NCBI GenBank assembly: GCA_013365325.1
Contig: JABVXV010000179.1
Coordinates: 61,644-125,643, forward strand
Length of the DNA: 64,000 bases
Origin: Dipetalonema caudispina
Lineage: Eukaryota > Nematoda > Chromadorea > Rhabditida > Onchocercidae
Direction: 5' to 3'
Under the pieces are notes generated by a model, which saw nothing but the letters and a program-made list of their open reading frames with translations, did not search any database and was not told the origin of the DNA. Below, piece by piece: positions 41,201 to 53,592 of the stretch. The position numbers and the translations under genes are program-made. Every line of letters starts with the position of its first letter. The first letter of the stretch is position 1.

Positions 41201-44124
41201 GTCCTGGCAATTTTACAAATTGGATAACTTAATATGTGAAATTTAAGTTATAATTACCAAAATAAACAAACAAGAAATACGAAAACGCACGTGTGCAGAA
41301 TTTACCGGCGTAGTCCTTCCAACAAGCACATTGATAAGAGTCTTCTAAGCTGATACATTTCCCTGATACGCAGCTGTGCCCCACACATTGATCCCTCGCT
41401 GAAGTGAATTAAGGAAGGAGTAAAAGTTTCTTGGAATTGTGTAATTTTTGTTTATTTCGAGTCACAACGTTGGGTTGCGACACTCTTTCGGAAGATAGCG
41501 TGTGCTATATGCGGAAACTTAGCCGGAAAGTGATCATTCCCATTGCAAGCATTGATCTTGCTAGTGAATAAAAGGAAAGAGGATAAATTCGAACTTTCAC
41601 ATAGTGAACCAGTCCATCCTTCTTTGCAGAAGCAAGTAAAGCCCATTTCTGCGGCACTATCCAAACTACATCGTCCACTATTTTGGCATGGGTTTTCGAT
41701 GCATTTATCTGAAAAAGTTTCAGTCAATGATTGCCCTGACTGGAAATCAACATCTTCCACAAAGCTTCCAGGCGATATATACATTTCATCCTCAGCCTAA
41801 ATCCGTTGTCAATTAAACGAAGTGGGCAGATGGATGAACATAGAAACTTACTCATTCGTATCACCGACGTTGTCTTCACTTTTGTTTTGATTGATTCATT
41901 GTTTAAGTTTCCCACGAAAATTTGCGGGAAGCGGCCCTCGTAAATATGTTCAATTTCATTCAGTTTTTCGGTCCGTAGCTGCCATGATGCAGTGGTACGG
42001 ATCAACGGTAATCCCGCTGTTGTGGAACTTCCAGATTCCCACAATGAGGTAGTGAAGGACATAGCAGTCGGCGGCGCTTTCTCGCTTACTTCTTCCTCAA
42101 CTTCATTTTCATGACGATAAGCCAAATCTCGTAATGTTTCCGGAACAGATCTTAAAAGTACTATCTTCAATCAAATTGAATTGTAGTTATATGAGGTTAG
42201 ATTGGGATCAGCAGGATGACTAAGCTGTGTGCTCTCTGCTAGTCAGCTGATTCAATACGTCCTTCTCCATATATATTATTCTCCGAAACTTCAAATTTTG
42301 ATGAAATTATGATGATAGTATAAAGATCAATACTTTGAAACTCAAAGAAGAAGAAAGGTAGGCCTTATTCCTGTAGCAGTTAAATTATTTTGATAAAAGG
42401 ATGAAGAAGTCGGCAGTTTGAAATGTTCGAAAAAACGTTTGCATAATTCTAGAATAAGAGCGGTATATTGGAAAATCAATGGAAATCTTCCACTTAATGA
42501 AAATAAAGATTAGCAATTTTTACCTTTGCAGCGCATGCTTTTTGTAGATTGTGTATTGGGTAGCACTGTCCTTCCTGTCGGTAGTTGTGAAATTTTCAGT
42601 ATTTTCCTCAGAGGACACAAGGCTTTTGTAATGGCTATTCGTTAGAAGTTCAACAGGCTTTCGCTTCTTAGCTATAAAAGTTGAAAGTAACATTACAAAA
42701 GATCTACAATAATCCATGAAAGAGGTGAATCTCTGAGCACTGCCCATTGAAGTTGCAATTCCTCCTTCATTTGCAACTCTTCAAAGCAATGTCATTGATA
42801 TTTCCACCCTTTCATATTCTAAGTCTTTTATATTTTTGAATAAGGTTAAAGCTTTTCTCGAAAATATTTTTTCAAAAATTTTTAGTAGTAATTTAGAAGG
42901 AAAAATCAAAATTTGGGTAAAATTATCAATTTAATTTGGAACTGAAGTGAAAAAGTGACCAGAAAGTTTTACAGCCATTCTCTCATCACTGATGAGATTG
43001 AAATACTTTCCTCTCCAAGTGATTGGAATGATGAAGCCATTTTCCGGTCGCCATCTCTCCCAATAAATTTCGTCCTCTTCAGCGATCGTCAACCTGGCAG
43101 CTTTTCATGATGCTTTAAATGAAAATCGGAAATCGAGTAAGATCATACCCTTTATTCCATAATTTTTGGAAGTAATTAATTCAGGTCGTTTTCAGACACA
43201 CATATCTTTCTAATCAAGAATGGATGCAGTGCAAAATGCTAACTTTCTATGCAAAATGCGAAGTTGAGAAACTAATTCTCGTTGCGAAGGGGAGTCGGAT
43301 GCTCAATCGAAACTATTCCCCAAGTAAATACTCTTCTTGCGCTTATTAAATGATGACCTGTACTTTTGAATAATAATACTGCATTTAGATGCGAATACAT
43401 TATCAATAAATTATCCGTCGATACATTTCTTTCGAATACAAATTCAATCAAGACAAAAGTCCGAATCCGAACTTAAAATATTGGAAAAGTTTTGCCATTG
43501 ATGCAAAAAAGCAATCTGAAAAAAGTACATGAATTGGACGGCTCCAATATCTCTGTCAGTAGTCCACTCCAACTGTACGATGAATTTTTGTGAATCATCG
43601 GTATGAGTCACTGAATCCTCCCAACTTGAACCACGTGAATCGCAATCCTGCATCCGAATCCCAAATGTTCTCCAGTTTTCATTTTCGATGAAACGACCTC
43701 CTTTCAAAGAACCAAGCAAGAATCCATTTTCGTTGGCCAATCGTCCTTGCAGCAGTAGGCCACGAAAATGCACGAAGCCAATCAGACGAACTACAATATA
43801 GAACTAATTTTTGACTGATTCGAGGAGATGTTTCACTTCTTTTGACTTCAATCCAACCGCTTTTTGATCTTCGAATTAAATTTACTCAGCAAAACATTTG
43901 CATTACTTACTGGTATAAATCTTCCCTGGCTCATAATAACGTGTTTCATATCCTTTGGCATCCATAAAGTGAAACTCGAAGGGTGGAGATGTTTCCTGTG
44001 GTTTTCCATGTATTGCTCGATTCATCTTCATTGAGTGACGCATCATGCAATGAAAACCACTGAATTCAGTAAGAAAAGCTTGAAGAGAAGTCCAAAGACC
44101 TGTGATGACTAGAACGAATAGCAT
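38262..44124 (-). CDS. Secreted mosaic protein: Reeler, EGF x4, SEA-like, ShK, nitrobindin-like
   Basis: Seventeen minus-strand exons give 816 residues: 43911-44124, 43529-43790, 42960-43093, 42524-42671, 41852-42150, 41595-41708, 41306-41398, 40790-41022, 40652-40709, 40484-40594, 40222-40332, 39939-40076, 39642-39719, 39399-39516, 38960-39069, 38639-38742, 38262-38387. All junctions are in phase. Signal peptide MLFVLVITGLWTSLQAF. Reeler domain about 25-158 (YYEPGKIYT, HFRGLLLQGRL, SVTHTDDSQKFIV). Ser/Thr- and Glu-rich linker 159-352. EGFs at 353-390 (CIENPCQNSGRC) and 391-421. SEA-like region 422-518. EGFs at 519-555 and 556-592 (INECNFRRCKNGAKC). ShK 593-638 (DIYGSCNQW, FFDVNCAVSCGQC). Nitrobindin/THAP4-like barrel 639-816, with PLAWMIGIWKAEVNG carrying the Gly-x-Trp signature. 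No membrane helix follows the signal peptide, so a secreted matrix or body-fluid protein is likely. A nitrobindin barrel would suggest haem/NO or small-ligand binding, by inference. Domain calls are firm except SEA; several exon edges are best-phase choices. Confidence 0.85.
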
Positions 44125-44129
44125 TGCAC

Positions 44130-44142
44130 CTTAAAAACAATC
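44130..44142 (-). other. Probable spliced-leader trans-splice acceptor before the Reeler/EGF gene
   Basis: Minus-strand gattgtttttaag lies five bases before the ATG at 44124. A pyrimidine-rich AG this close to the start, with no upstream coding exon, fits nematode SL trans-splicing and supports the chosen start. A short 5'UTR intron is the alternative. Confidence 0.5.
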
Positions 44143-47100
44143 AAAAATTTGGAAATATACAGAAGAGATAAGCATCGCACAGTTCTTTTATAATCTAATG
44201 GGTTTCTGTTTATTATGTTAAGCATCTCAGGAATGACATCTACGGAAAGGATATATCTGGTATTAGCTTGGTATCCTACAATTATGCTCTCTTCTTCTTC
44301 CTCTTTTCATTTCAATACATATTATCCAATATGATTCGAAAGATAAAGTTAGACGAGACGGAATTGGACACCTTAGACATAGATTAACGATATTATATGC
44401 ATAAGTATATAGGAAGGCCATCTGAATGCAGCAAGGTCCTGAAAATATCACTTAGGCAGTGACACTAGCTCATGTTTTAGAGCATCTTGGCTTTCTTTGG
44501 AATGAACGGAAAGTAGAAGAAGCATTCAATGTCAACCTACAATGAAGCAAACAAGACGGCGATGTAAATAATTCAGAATTCACTACAGATTACAGAGCAG
44601 AATTTCTCAGGATATGTAAATTAACTAATAAAAAATGATCGGATGATAGCTGCTTTATGCCTGAAGAAAGGTAAAGCTTAAAATGTCACCATCACTTGCA
44701 TAAGTGAAAATGAAGCACTTTCTAGTGATAATGTGACAAAGCGGTACTGTTTCAGTTATTTCTTATTTTTTTTTTTTTTTTGTTACCAATAGGTCATCAG
44801 CTATAGATATCTGCAAATTGCATTCTCTCGGAAGTATTATACCGTTATGTGAACGTCAAATTGTAATGGTGTATTACATGTTGCTTTCGTTAAAAGGTCA
44901 GAAAGGATAGATTGCTGCAATAAAAGTGAACAAAAGAGTAACATGTCAGATTGAGTCAGGTTAGGTATCGGAAGGTTACGCCATCGGAAACATGTCGAGG
45001 AAGAAAAAAAGTCATTTTTTGAGACTTTGAAAGTCCGAATTTTTTTAGGGAAATTAATTTTTCTTTCTGAATATATTGGATGCGTGAAAATGAATAATTT
45101 CTTCGACGACAGGATGAAGTTTAAAATGAATTAAAAAATTCCACCTTTTTAATAAAACGATGAAAGCGCCGATGAAGGATACACTCGAAAACCAGATTCT
45201 CATCTCATCAATGAAACCTGTAGGATTTCGAGGTGGGGCATAGACGAGGAAATGGAAGATGTGAGATGAACAAGAACCTTTGAAGGCCCATTTATCGATG
45301 CACTTTAATAATGCAACGTGACTTGGTGTCAACGACGATGGAAGTGATTTATTTTAAATAAGATGAAAGATATTTAAAAGGTTGGTTAATTTTTTCCATC
45401 AAATCACTCATCTCCTACTCCATTCTCTTAATGAGCTCTTCCTTTCCTCATGTATCCTCAATCCACGAGTGCTTTTTGAATTCGATAATGCATAACCTAA
45501 TTTTACCAGTAGCAGTATTATTTTTCTTACTCAAACATCAATTAAGGTTGGAGAATGAACTGATCCATGCATGCAACTGCAATCTTCCATCCTTCAAACA
45601 TTCTATGATAGTAATTCGATCGGTAGGCGTTTTCCGGTTGCTTCCACTAACTTATCTGTTATAACTAAGGGCGCGGAAATTCTCTGAACAAGATTGTAGG
45701 AAGAAGAAAGCAAGCAAAAGGATTGCTCTAAAATTTTACAATCGTATTTCTAGAGGAAGAAGAGAAGAAAACAGACTGCAGATTATGGTAAAAGAGATTT
45801 TTCCTGATGAAACTGGGTAATAAATCATACTGATCTGAAGATTACGAAAGTGTTTCTTGGAGCTTAGCAATTGTAACTTGTTTTTCTGAATATTGACAAG
45901 TAATATCATTTCATATCAATTTCTTGCTTTCTTCAATTGGAAAAAGTTGTCGTTAAGTCAATCAGAATAAACAACGTTCTGGATACTGGTAATAAGCATA
46001 TTTATGGGCTTTATGGTGCTTGTGACGATTAATTGCCATAATTAAATGGGAATACAAATGTTACAAATAAAGAGTTTGCCGTTTAGATCAACAAAAGTAA
46101 TTGCATTAAGTAGGAATTAACCTTGGGAAAACTACTTAAAATCATTTCCGATTTACCGAGAAGTATTCAAAGATGCATTTATCTTCTAGAACATTTGTAA
46201 CCTACAATGGGATAATATTATAGTTCAGAAATATGTTTGCCTAAAATAGAGCCGAGAGTCACATCCAAGCATCAACATATGAAAGTAAGATGAAAAGAGG
46301 AATGGTGAAAGTTTCATCAAGAGAGTGTCAACTGGTTGACAATGATTGTGTGATGTCCCACTGTTGGTCATCCCTTTTATAAAGGCGAAGAAATTTTCAG
46401 ATTGTTCCAGTCTGATGATAGCCGGAAGAAGCATCGTTACAAGAAGCACTTTTTATTGAAGAAGGGAACTGTCAGAACTGGTAAGTTAACTAGTTTGAAG
46501 TAAAAGTGGGGAGAAATGACTGAAAGGGACAGCTATTGGAAATGCTAATTTCGGTACAGAGGGAGAAGATCAGATCATGGAATGTGATTAAAATGATTTC
46601 GAATAACTTGTTGTCATTCAGTATAGGAAGAGGATGAGCAGGCAGAAGAAATTCAGGTCACTATAATTATTATTCCCTGCTGCAAAGAAATTTAAGCGGA
46701 TTACCCAAAAAATAAAATTCGAACTAGACATGAAGAGTTATTTCACAGAAAAGGAGGAGCTTTCCTGGTATTAAAGTGATATTGCCATTGCTACCACTAC
46801 CAGAGTCATTATTACCACTACCGGCTAATAGATCTCTGACCATAAGCCCTCCGGGTTGGTGATTTGGTGACCAAGAGCAGAAGTTTGTATTACAAAACCT
46901 GATACACAACCGACACTTGGGGATATAGCCGTAGGGCATCGTGTAAATCTGCAAACATGCGTGTACCGAGAATTTTATCCATACATAGTCTGCAGATGAT
47001 CATTTTGAGAGAAACCGAATAATTCCAGAAGCACAACTGCAATCTTTCTCTGAATTTAGCAACCATCCAATTCCGTCCTTGATTGTTTCTTTTTCCGACT

Positions 47101-48857
47101 AAATCATGATGTAGGTAGTGTCAGCAGAAGAACTAAAGTTTCGAAAGATTCCAAATGGACACCATCTGCAAACATGATAAATAAACTCCTTTATAATAAG
47201 AAATTGCAAAATCTTTTGTGGGCTGGCTATCATTGATTTGCTAAATTTGAAAGCTTAAGGTATCATCTTTCCTTCTGTGGTTAATATAAATAAAAGATGT
47301 GAGATGATAAAAAACAGCGCTTATGATATTCGAATGTTACCACTTTTTTAATTTCATTTTTTGTTGGCCTGCTCTGACGCTATTGACATATTTCTCTCGA
47401 GAAATTTCGATTGTTTGACAAAAATAGTGTGAACAGGTTGTTGCTATCAAAAAGGTAGAGTAAGGCAGCGGTGACCTTCACAGAAAAAGCATCTGCCTGT
47501 TTTCATTCTCCAATTAGGTAACCCCATTTTCTCAAACGGAACAACAACGTTTGCTGCGGCTAAAGAGGTGTGACCAGGACATTCATCGTCTTTCTGGGTC
47601 AACTTCTGCTGTAGTAAAGATAGATCGCAAACCACCGTTATTTCTATTCCTTGCCACTACTGTTCGTTTACTTACCTGACCCAGTATGATCAACCTGATT
47701 CAGCTACCCTATTAGGCTACCTCTATTGTCTAGCTTAGATCTATTTGAATATCTCTCCACCATCTATTCTCGGTATCTTTGTCGAGAATCATATTTTCAC
47801 TTTCTTATTCCACAACTGGTTCGCAGTTCGAACTGCATACACTTGTCGCGATCCGAATCTATTGTTTCTAAAGAAACGTTGTGAATGATATTAGTGATAA
47901 TAACCCAAAATTCCAAGTGCAATTTGTTCAAAACAAGATCCAGAAGTTGATTTCCGTCCCACACTCTTGCAATAGTTCTTTCATCGATTCCGAAATAGTA
48001 CTTGAATGGCATCATAATACCTGCTTATAAATTTATTAATAAGAAAATTTTGATGAAATAATTTTTGGAGATACTTTTTGGATTCGCCGCTATTGTTTGC
48101 ATGCATGTTGAAGTCACCAATTATTGCAGTTGTTAAAAGTTACTTTTCTTCCTTCTTTGTGGTTACCGAAATAAGTTAGCAAAAGTCTTAATTTAATTAA
48201 TCAACGATTACATTATTTCTTTATAGTAATCAACAAATGATGTAAACGTCGATCAGTCGAATTCAATGATGGATTATGTTAATTCTTTTTACCTCATAGA
48301 ATATTATATAAATCTAAAAATTATGGGACAGAGAGAAAGCTGTGGCGAAGATGATTATTTGAGAAATTTGTTGAGCAATTTTTCCTTAGTACACTTTGAA
48401 TATTGCAGACTTAATATGAAAGGCCTCGGAAAGACCCGATATCCGGTGTTACTCTATAATTATTTGTAAAGGCCTTTCTAACACTTCAAAGAATGCTCAT
48501 CTTGTTGAAACTTTTTGTGATCTTTCTTTTCTGTCAAAGGTTTGCAAATGATGCATCATACGACGAAGTTAAAATTTTATAAAAGTTTTGGTACCACAAA
48601 AATATGCAGAATATGGTTGGTTTGTGCGCGTGCACACTTCGCAACCGTACTAACAGATTAATTTAAAGCACCAACGTCATTGACAGAACAGTACAAGAGA
48701 CGCAATCAAAGCAAATTTTGAAATTAAAATGCCATACAATGAGAAAATGTAACGAAAAGCAGCGCAATTACTTTGATGCTAACTTGCAAGCAGTCTTCTG
48801 AAGTTTTTGCTTCCGATGAAAATAATCCTTAGTGAAGCTAACGATTTGATAAAGCGG
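44143..48857. other. Gene-poor stretch, no gene supported
   Basis: Apart from the LINE relic there is one intriguing minus-strand frame, about 46742-46942, after a good acceptor (gtttgcag). It carries CRLCIRFCNTNFCSW and a Gly/Ser/Asn-rich run, but no partner exon could be joined to it. A T-rich tract lies near 44770. Confidence 0.4.
47797..48160 (-). mobile_element. LINE (CR1/L2/Jockey-like) endonuclease relic
   Basis: On the minus strand, TTAIIGDFNMHANNSGES near 48090-48150 carries the IGDFN signature of APE-type retrotransposon endonucleases. About 150 bp further, in another frame, comes WDGNQLLDLVLNK followed by an FEL phrase, matching the usual G-N-x-L-D-L-V-L-(T)-N segment and the strand after SDH. 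The frame breaks between the two, the SDH itself is altered, and no reverse transcriptase follows, so this is an old fragment. Subfamily is not resolvable by eye. Confidence 0.6.
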
Positions 48858-50649
48858 TTAAAATGCTTGGTAGTTACCGTAACCAACAGAACTTGGAAGC
48901 AGAGGACGATGTTCATCTGATCTTACCGTCGATTTTGAAGTTTCACTTGTTGAACTTCTACCGTACTGCAATATAAAGTGTTTAGATAGATTAAATTTAG
49001 TGCAGCATTGAGTAAATTCAAAACCCGCTGGTCCGAAGCATGGCAAACAATACAATCGTAGTTAAGGTACACTGTTCCAAGTACATCTACTCATCCTGTG
49101 TTTGCATATTTGTTTGCACCTTAATGAGTCGATAAACCTTGAATAATATTTGTCGGAAAGACAAAAGTCGAACAACGTTAAATTACCGGATCAAAGTCAT
49201 ATCGAATGAGTAGGCTGAATAGGAAGGATGTCGCAAGGAATATGCAAAGAAGCTGAAATTTACGACAGTAATTTCTTCATAAAATCATAATGAATGTAAA
49301 ATTTTCCAAAAATCACAGTTTTTTTTATCAGGGAAAGCCTGCAATTTAACTGCTTTTGCATTAATTAGGAAGATAGCTTACCGCTAGAGCAATATATAAT
49401 GTGGATGAGGTGCCCTCCGTTTGGTAGGCAATGCAATACGTAGAAAGAGGGACACATACGGCGGCGCAGATGGTCATCAGCAGGTCATATATGTATAGCT
49501 GGAAATTTTAGAACAACCATTAGTTTTTAAACGACTACTTAATTTCTATTAAAAGCTTAAATTCAATTAAAAAAGTGAGAAAATTGAAAGCTTCTTAAAT
49601 AATGAAGCATAGTTCTGATTGGTAAAACAATGCAAGCTCAGCACAAATTGTTTCTCTTTAATATATGCTAATAGTTTGAAACATACTACGAAAGTATTAT
49701 ATTCTTCAGGTGATACAAATGAATGATATGGGTTATTAGTGCAATTATTCTAATTGGCCGATCTAAAATCAAGAATTTTTGAAGAAAGATTTTCGAAAGT
49801 TATGGAAAGCAAAGGATACTTGCCATGATAGGTGATAAGAATGAGAGACAGATTGGATTTGAAGCCAAATAAAAGGAGAAAAGTAGTAGAAATATATGAC
49901 ACTGACTTTTTAATCTTTATCATGCTATAAGAAGAAAGCTTTAAATGGATAAGATCAGTAGTGATTTGTAGAGCAATGAAAAGAGGTTAAACATAATTAA
50001 TGAAGATTTAATGAAATGCTGGAAGATAATCATTGAGAAGAGGAACAAAAAGGAGAGAAAATTGATCGGTAGAATCGGATTGGATATTAGATACTGAATT
50101 TCCTCCATCAAAACAGTAAATGACAAGATGAGGAAATCGGAGAATTCTGCCGTCGTTGGGATGGATCATTTTGTACTGTGCAATTCGTTGCTAATCTCAC
50201 ATAATTAATTCGTATTGTTAGCAGTGAAGGAAAGTAATAGGCCAATTGCGAAAATATACTGCCGCTGAGAGCTGCCAAAGCAATGAGCCATAATAAGCAA
50301 TTCGTTGGTACCGAATGTGCTGAAGTTAAGAAAAGCAGTATGAGTATCGCCAGTCCCTGAAATGGTCCATGGTGTGTAATACTGCAATTCAGAAATTGAG
50401 TTAAATTTTTAAAAAACTTGCTGATGTTGCAAAGTGTTAAAGTCACGGTAAGAAATATTATGAAATTATGCCCGATTTTCAAATCTCTTATTATCTTTTC
50501 ATTCCGGTGAATCATTTTTCCCACCGCTTTCCTTCCTAACAAAAATATATCAGAAAAAAACCAACCATCTGCAGAAACCTGGAATAAAGGATCATCTTCA
50601 ATGAGTGGCTTTCCCTTACGACACTGAAAGAATGGTAATCCGAGGCCAT
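48858..50649 (-). CDS. Four-helix MARVEL-like membrane protein with endolysosomal sorting tail
   Basis: Five minus-strand exons: 50579-50649, 50201-50381, 49382-49498, 49187-49252, 48858-48965; 180 residues, all phases consistent. The ATG lies three bases after gattttcag, a likely SL acceptor. A 28-residue N-terminus precedes four hydrophobic segments: about 29-47 (GLAILILLFLTSAHS), 52-76 (LLWLIALAALSGSIF), 87-107 (YDLLMTICAAVCVPLSTYCI) and 117-140 (ALALLCIFLATSFLFSLLIR). Short N-tail, four helices, short loops and a C-tail fit the MARVEL/tetraspan fold of vesicle-trafficking proteins; no diagnostic motif proves it. The C-tail contains EHRPLL, an acidic dileucine signal, and ends YQAF, a tyrosine-type YxxPhi signal, so endosomes or lysosomes are a reasonable location. 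An alternative frame through exons 1-2 (GLPFFQCRKGKPLIEDDPLF) is open but cannot be joined in phase to exon 3. Confidence 0.7.
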
Positions 50650-50652
50650 ATT

Positions 50653-50661
50653 CTGAAAATC
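50653..50661 (-). other. Probable SL trans-splice acceptor before the MARVEL-like gene
   Basis: Minus-strand gattttcag immediately precedes AATATG, the predicted start context, and favours ATG 50647-50649 as the initiator. Confidence 0.5.
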
Positions 50662-53144
50662 ACACTTCTCTTTCATCAGACTATTTTAGCAATTATGCTA
50701 CCAAAAAATTTTTAACGATAAGAAATTTGGATGTTCATTTAAAAAATCGAGTTCCCTTTAATCATATTTCCTTTTCATAATAATCTCAAACTGCGAATTC
50801 AAAGCTATTCCCGAAGACACGTTAAACTTTTTATTTTGCTTTCAATCATTTCCATAGCTCACTTATCATTTTATAGATAACAAAAAGCGGATTTGCCTTC
50901 CAAAATAAAGGATTTCCGGACACATTTTATTGAATCTTCTAAGAATGAACTTCCTGAAATTCTCAATAGCTACAATTAATTTCCGGTAACTTTTTGCTGC
51001 TGTGCAGCAGAAGCGATGAATGACTTAACTGACAACGAAGATTCGAATTTGACTTCTCTTGTTTAATATTTTGTTTTTCAGCTGCTCCACCTGAATCAAA
51101 ATTGAGGGAGTAACAACAGAAACAGATGGCGGATGCATTCAACCAAAAATAGCTGCCAGAAGCCAAAAGGTTCATAGTTTGGCCCCATTAGCAATATTTT
51201 AATAGACTAATTCAAGGTTACCTATAACTATGTTTTGATATTTTCTCTTATTTTTTTCAGCACATTAAACTGATGAAGATGTGACACAGCCATATCAAGT
51301 AGATCTAGCAGAAACGCATGGAGCCTTTATGTCCAAACAAATACAAGTACGAAATAAAATTTGAGATTTTCAGGCACGAAAATCATTTCTTAATTGATTA
51401 ATCGAATCAAACATTCACTTCTACAAAACCTGTGGAGATCAGACAAATATCGAAATAAATTTTTATAGAACAAAGCATTGAACAACAAAATATTCCCCAA
51501 ATTCAATCCACCGTAGTAACTCAGAAATATTATTAACGAAGTTTTTCTTTATTCTTTTAGAAGTTCTAAAACAGTCTTATAAATTTGTTCAATCTATGTT
51601 AATTATATATATGCATTCTTTAAAGATATGAATGAAAAGGGCATCGTAGCGTGCTTGCAAGCGCTGTATTAACATAGATCAAATAGGTTTGTAATTTGAC
51701 ATCAAGTATTAGCTTTCTGCTATAATAACTTACTCTCATATCAGCTTTAATTCTAGAAACGTAACCATTATATAAGTGATGGATTACATGGATTCCTTTA
51801 ATCTCTCCTTTCACGTAACTGGCAGCATCGGTTATAAAAGAAGAAGAGCTGTTATTCGATTACAAGATAGTTTTTAGTGTTATAAAATGTTAGGGAGCAA
51901 ATCTCTGAAATTCTTTCTTCCGGTTTGCAATTTTTTGTTCATTAAACTTATACCAGCACTTTTTAAAGCCTTTCAGAAGATTGATGAAATTTAATTAAAA
52001 TCGTCGATAAAAGAGTAAGAAATATCGAAATAAGTAAACAAAATCGTAGGTGAAAGGCTAAAAATTATTAGTAAGCAGAGGAAATAGATAGCAGTGGCAT
52101 CCACATTTTCTTATCAGTGAATTGCCGAAGGACCCGAGACAAACACGACAAAGTTCTCTATCGGATCCTTCTGTTCCATTAATTTTGAATACTTTATACA
52201 CAAGGCCAGATAAACCTGCTAAACTACTGGATTGCCCGATTGATCAATTACTAAATTATTGACTTGCTGAACTATTGAATCACTATACTCGAATTTGAAC
52301 GATTGAAATATTAACCATATAGAATTTCCGGACAACTAAATGGTTTAAATTTCTTTCTTTACTTAATCCCCGCAATAATTAACTGCGGGAATTAGTAAAG
52401 AAGTTTAAATCTATAAATTCCCAATTGACCTCAAACCTCGAGTTCTCTTTTCCTCGAAATAAAAATGATTTAGCGCTTAACACAAAGACGAAAAATGAAG
52501 AGTAAGTAGTAGAAAATTGTATTAACTCTTGTCCTTCGTAGAACTTGCATGAATTATATCGTAGAATAGATCTTTGCTGCAACGTTAACAATAACAGAGC
52601 CGAAGGAAGTTCATCAAAACTAGGACCTTTTCTCCAATTTATGATCATGAACTACTGCTGACTAGGACCGATTCATTCTGAAAATCATACGGAAAAAAGG
52701 CCAACTAACTGCTGTACCACATTATTGGCGCAAACGCGCAATTCACCCGGGGTGTGTTTCGCTGAGTGTTGTACGGCGATGATTTTCATTAACTGTCAGC
52801 TAAGGACATTTTTAGTAAGCTTTTCCACTATTGCAAGTTGCTTGAAGTACCGAATGACCGTGAAATGGCTGATTCTCAATAACTTCGCGTATTTAATAAA
52901 TATTGTTTATTGACGGTGAGGACAAAGATTACCCCAAATCAACAATTATCTTCGAATGTTTCGCTAAACTTATTAATGGTTAGCAGGTCCAAATTCCTCT
53001 TACAGAGATAATTAGTGATGACTTTTAGGTTTGCACTGCTCCTCTGCCATAGGTGGATATCATTTAGAGACATGATTACGGATTTATTTTGACTGTAGTT
53101 TATTCGATTTCCGATGATAATTGCACTTCTATTTTCTTTAGATC

Positions 53145-53592
53145 TTACGTTGGTGCAAAAGTAATTGCTTCTTTTGCATTGTTGAAGGAATACATTCTGA
53201 AGTAAATGAGGTTCTACTACGTGCTCATTTTCTTTGCCAATATAGATCAATCATTCAAACTTATTCCTCATTAAATGTTAGAGGATCAGTTCAAACAACA
53301 GTCGCCAACTTCCGCTGACCGGGTCACTATGCTTTCCAACTTCAACACTCCTGTCTCCTTTACAAAATTTCTTCAATTATTACAGAACTACACGCCTATA
53401 CGTTGGTAGTTCTCGATGAAATGCATCTTGACATTGCAAGTTGAAGCCATAAAATAAAATCACTCCAATGTGTTTCTTGTCCGACATTACTCTTTCATCT
53501 AAGATAAACAGTAATCAATAAATCATTTGAAGCGACAACATAATATGCATCCTTGCATTCAACAATTCGTAATTAATTTTGCATCAACCTAA
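53145..53592. mobile_element. Short mariner-type inverted-repeat element (MITE or deleted mariner)
   Basis: The left end reads TTACGTTGGTGCAAAAGTAA; the reverse complement of the right end, finishing at 53592, matches it at 20 of 24 positions. This end is close to the well-known mariner terminal repeat that starts TTAGGTTGGTGCAAAAGTAA. The 448-bp span is too short for a transposase, and none is readable inside. TA target duplications are not clean, so the insertion is probably old. Confidence 0.7.

Noticed and set aside
45054..45332. 92-residue minus-strand frame
   Set aside because: No acceptor, donor, start context or recognisable domain.
46742..46942. Minus-strand exon candidate with CRLCIRFCNTNFC
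   Set aside because: The acceptor is good but no upstream coding exon or family match was found.
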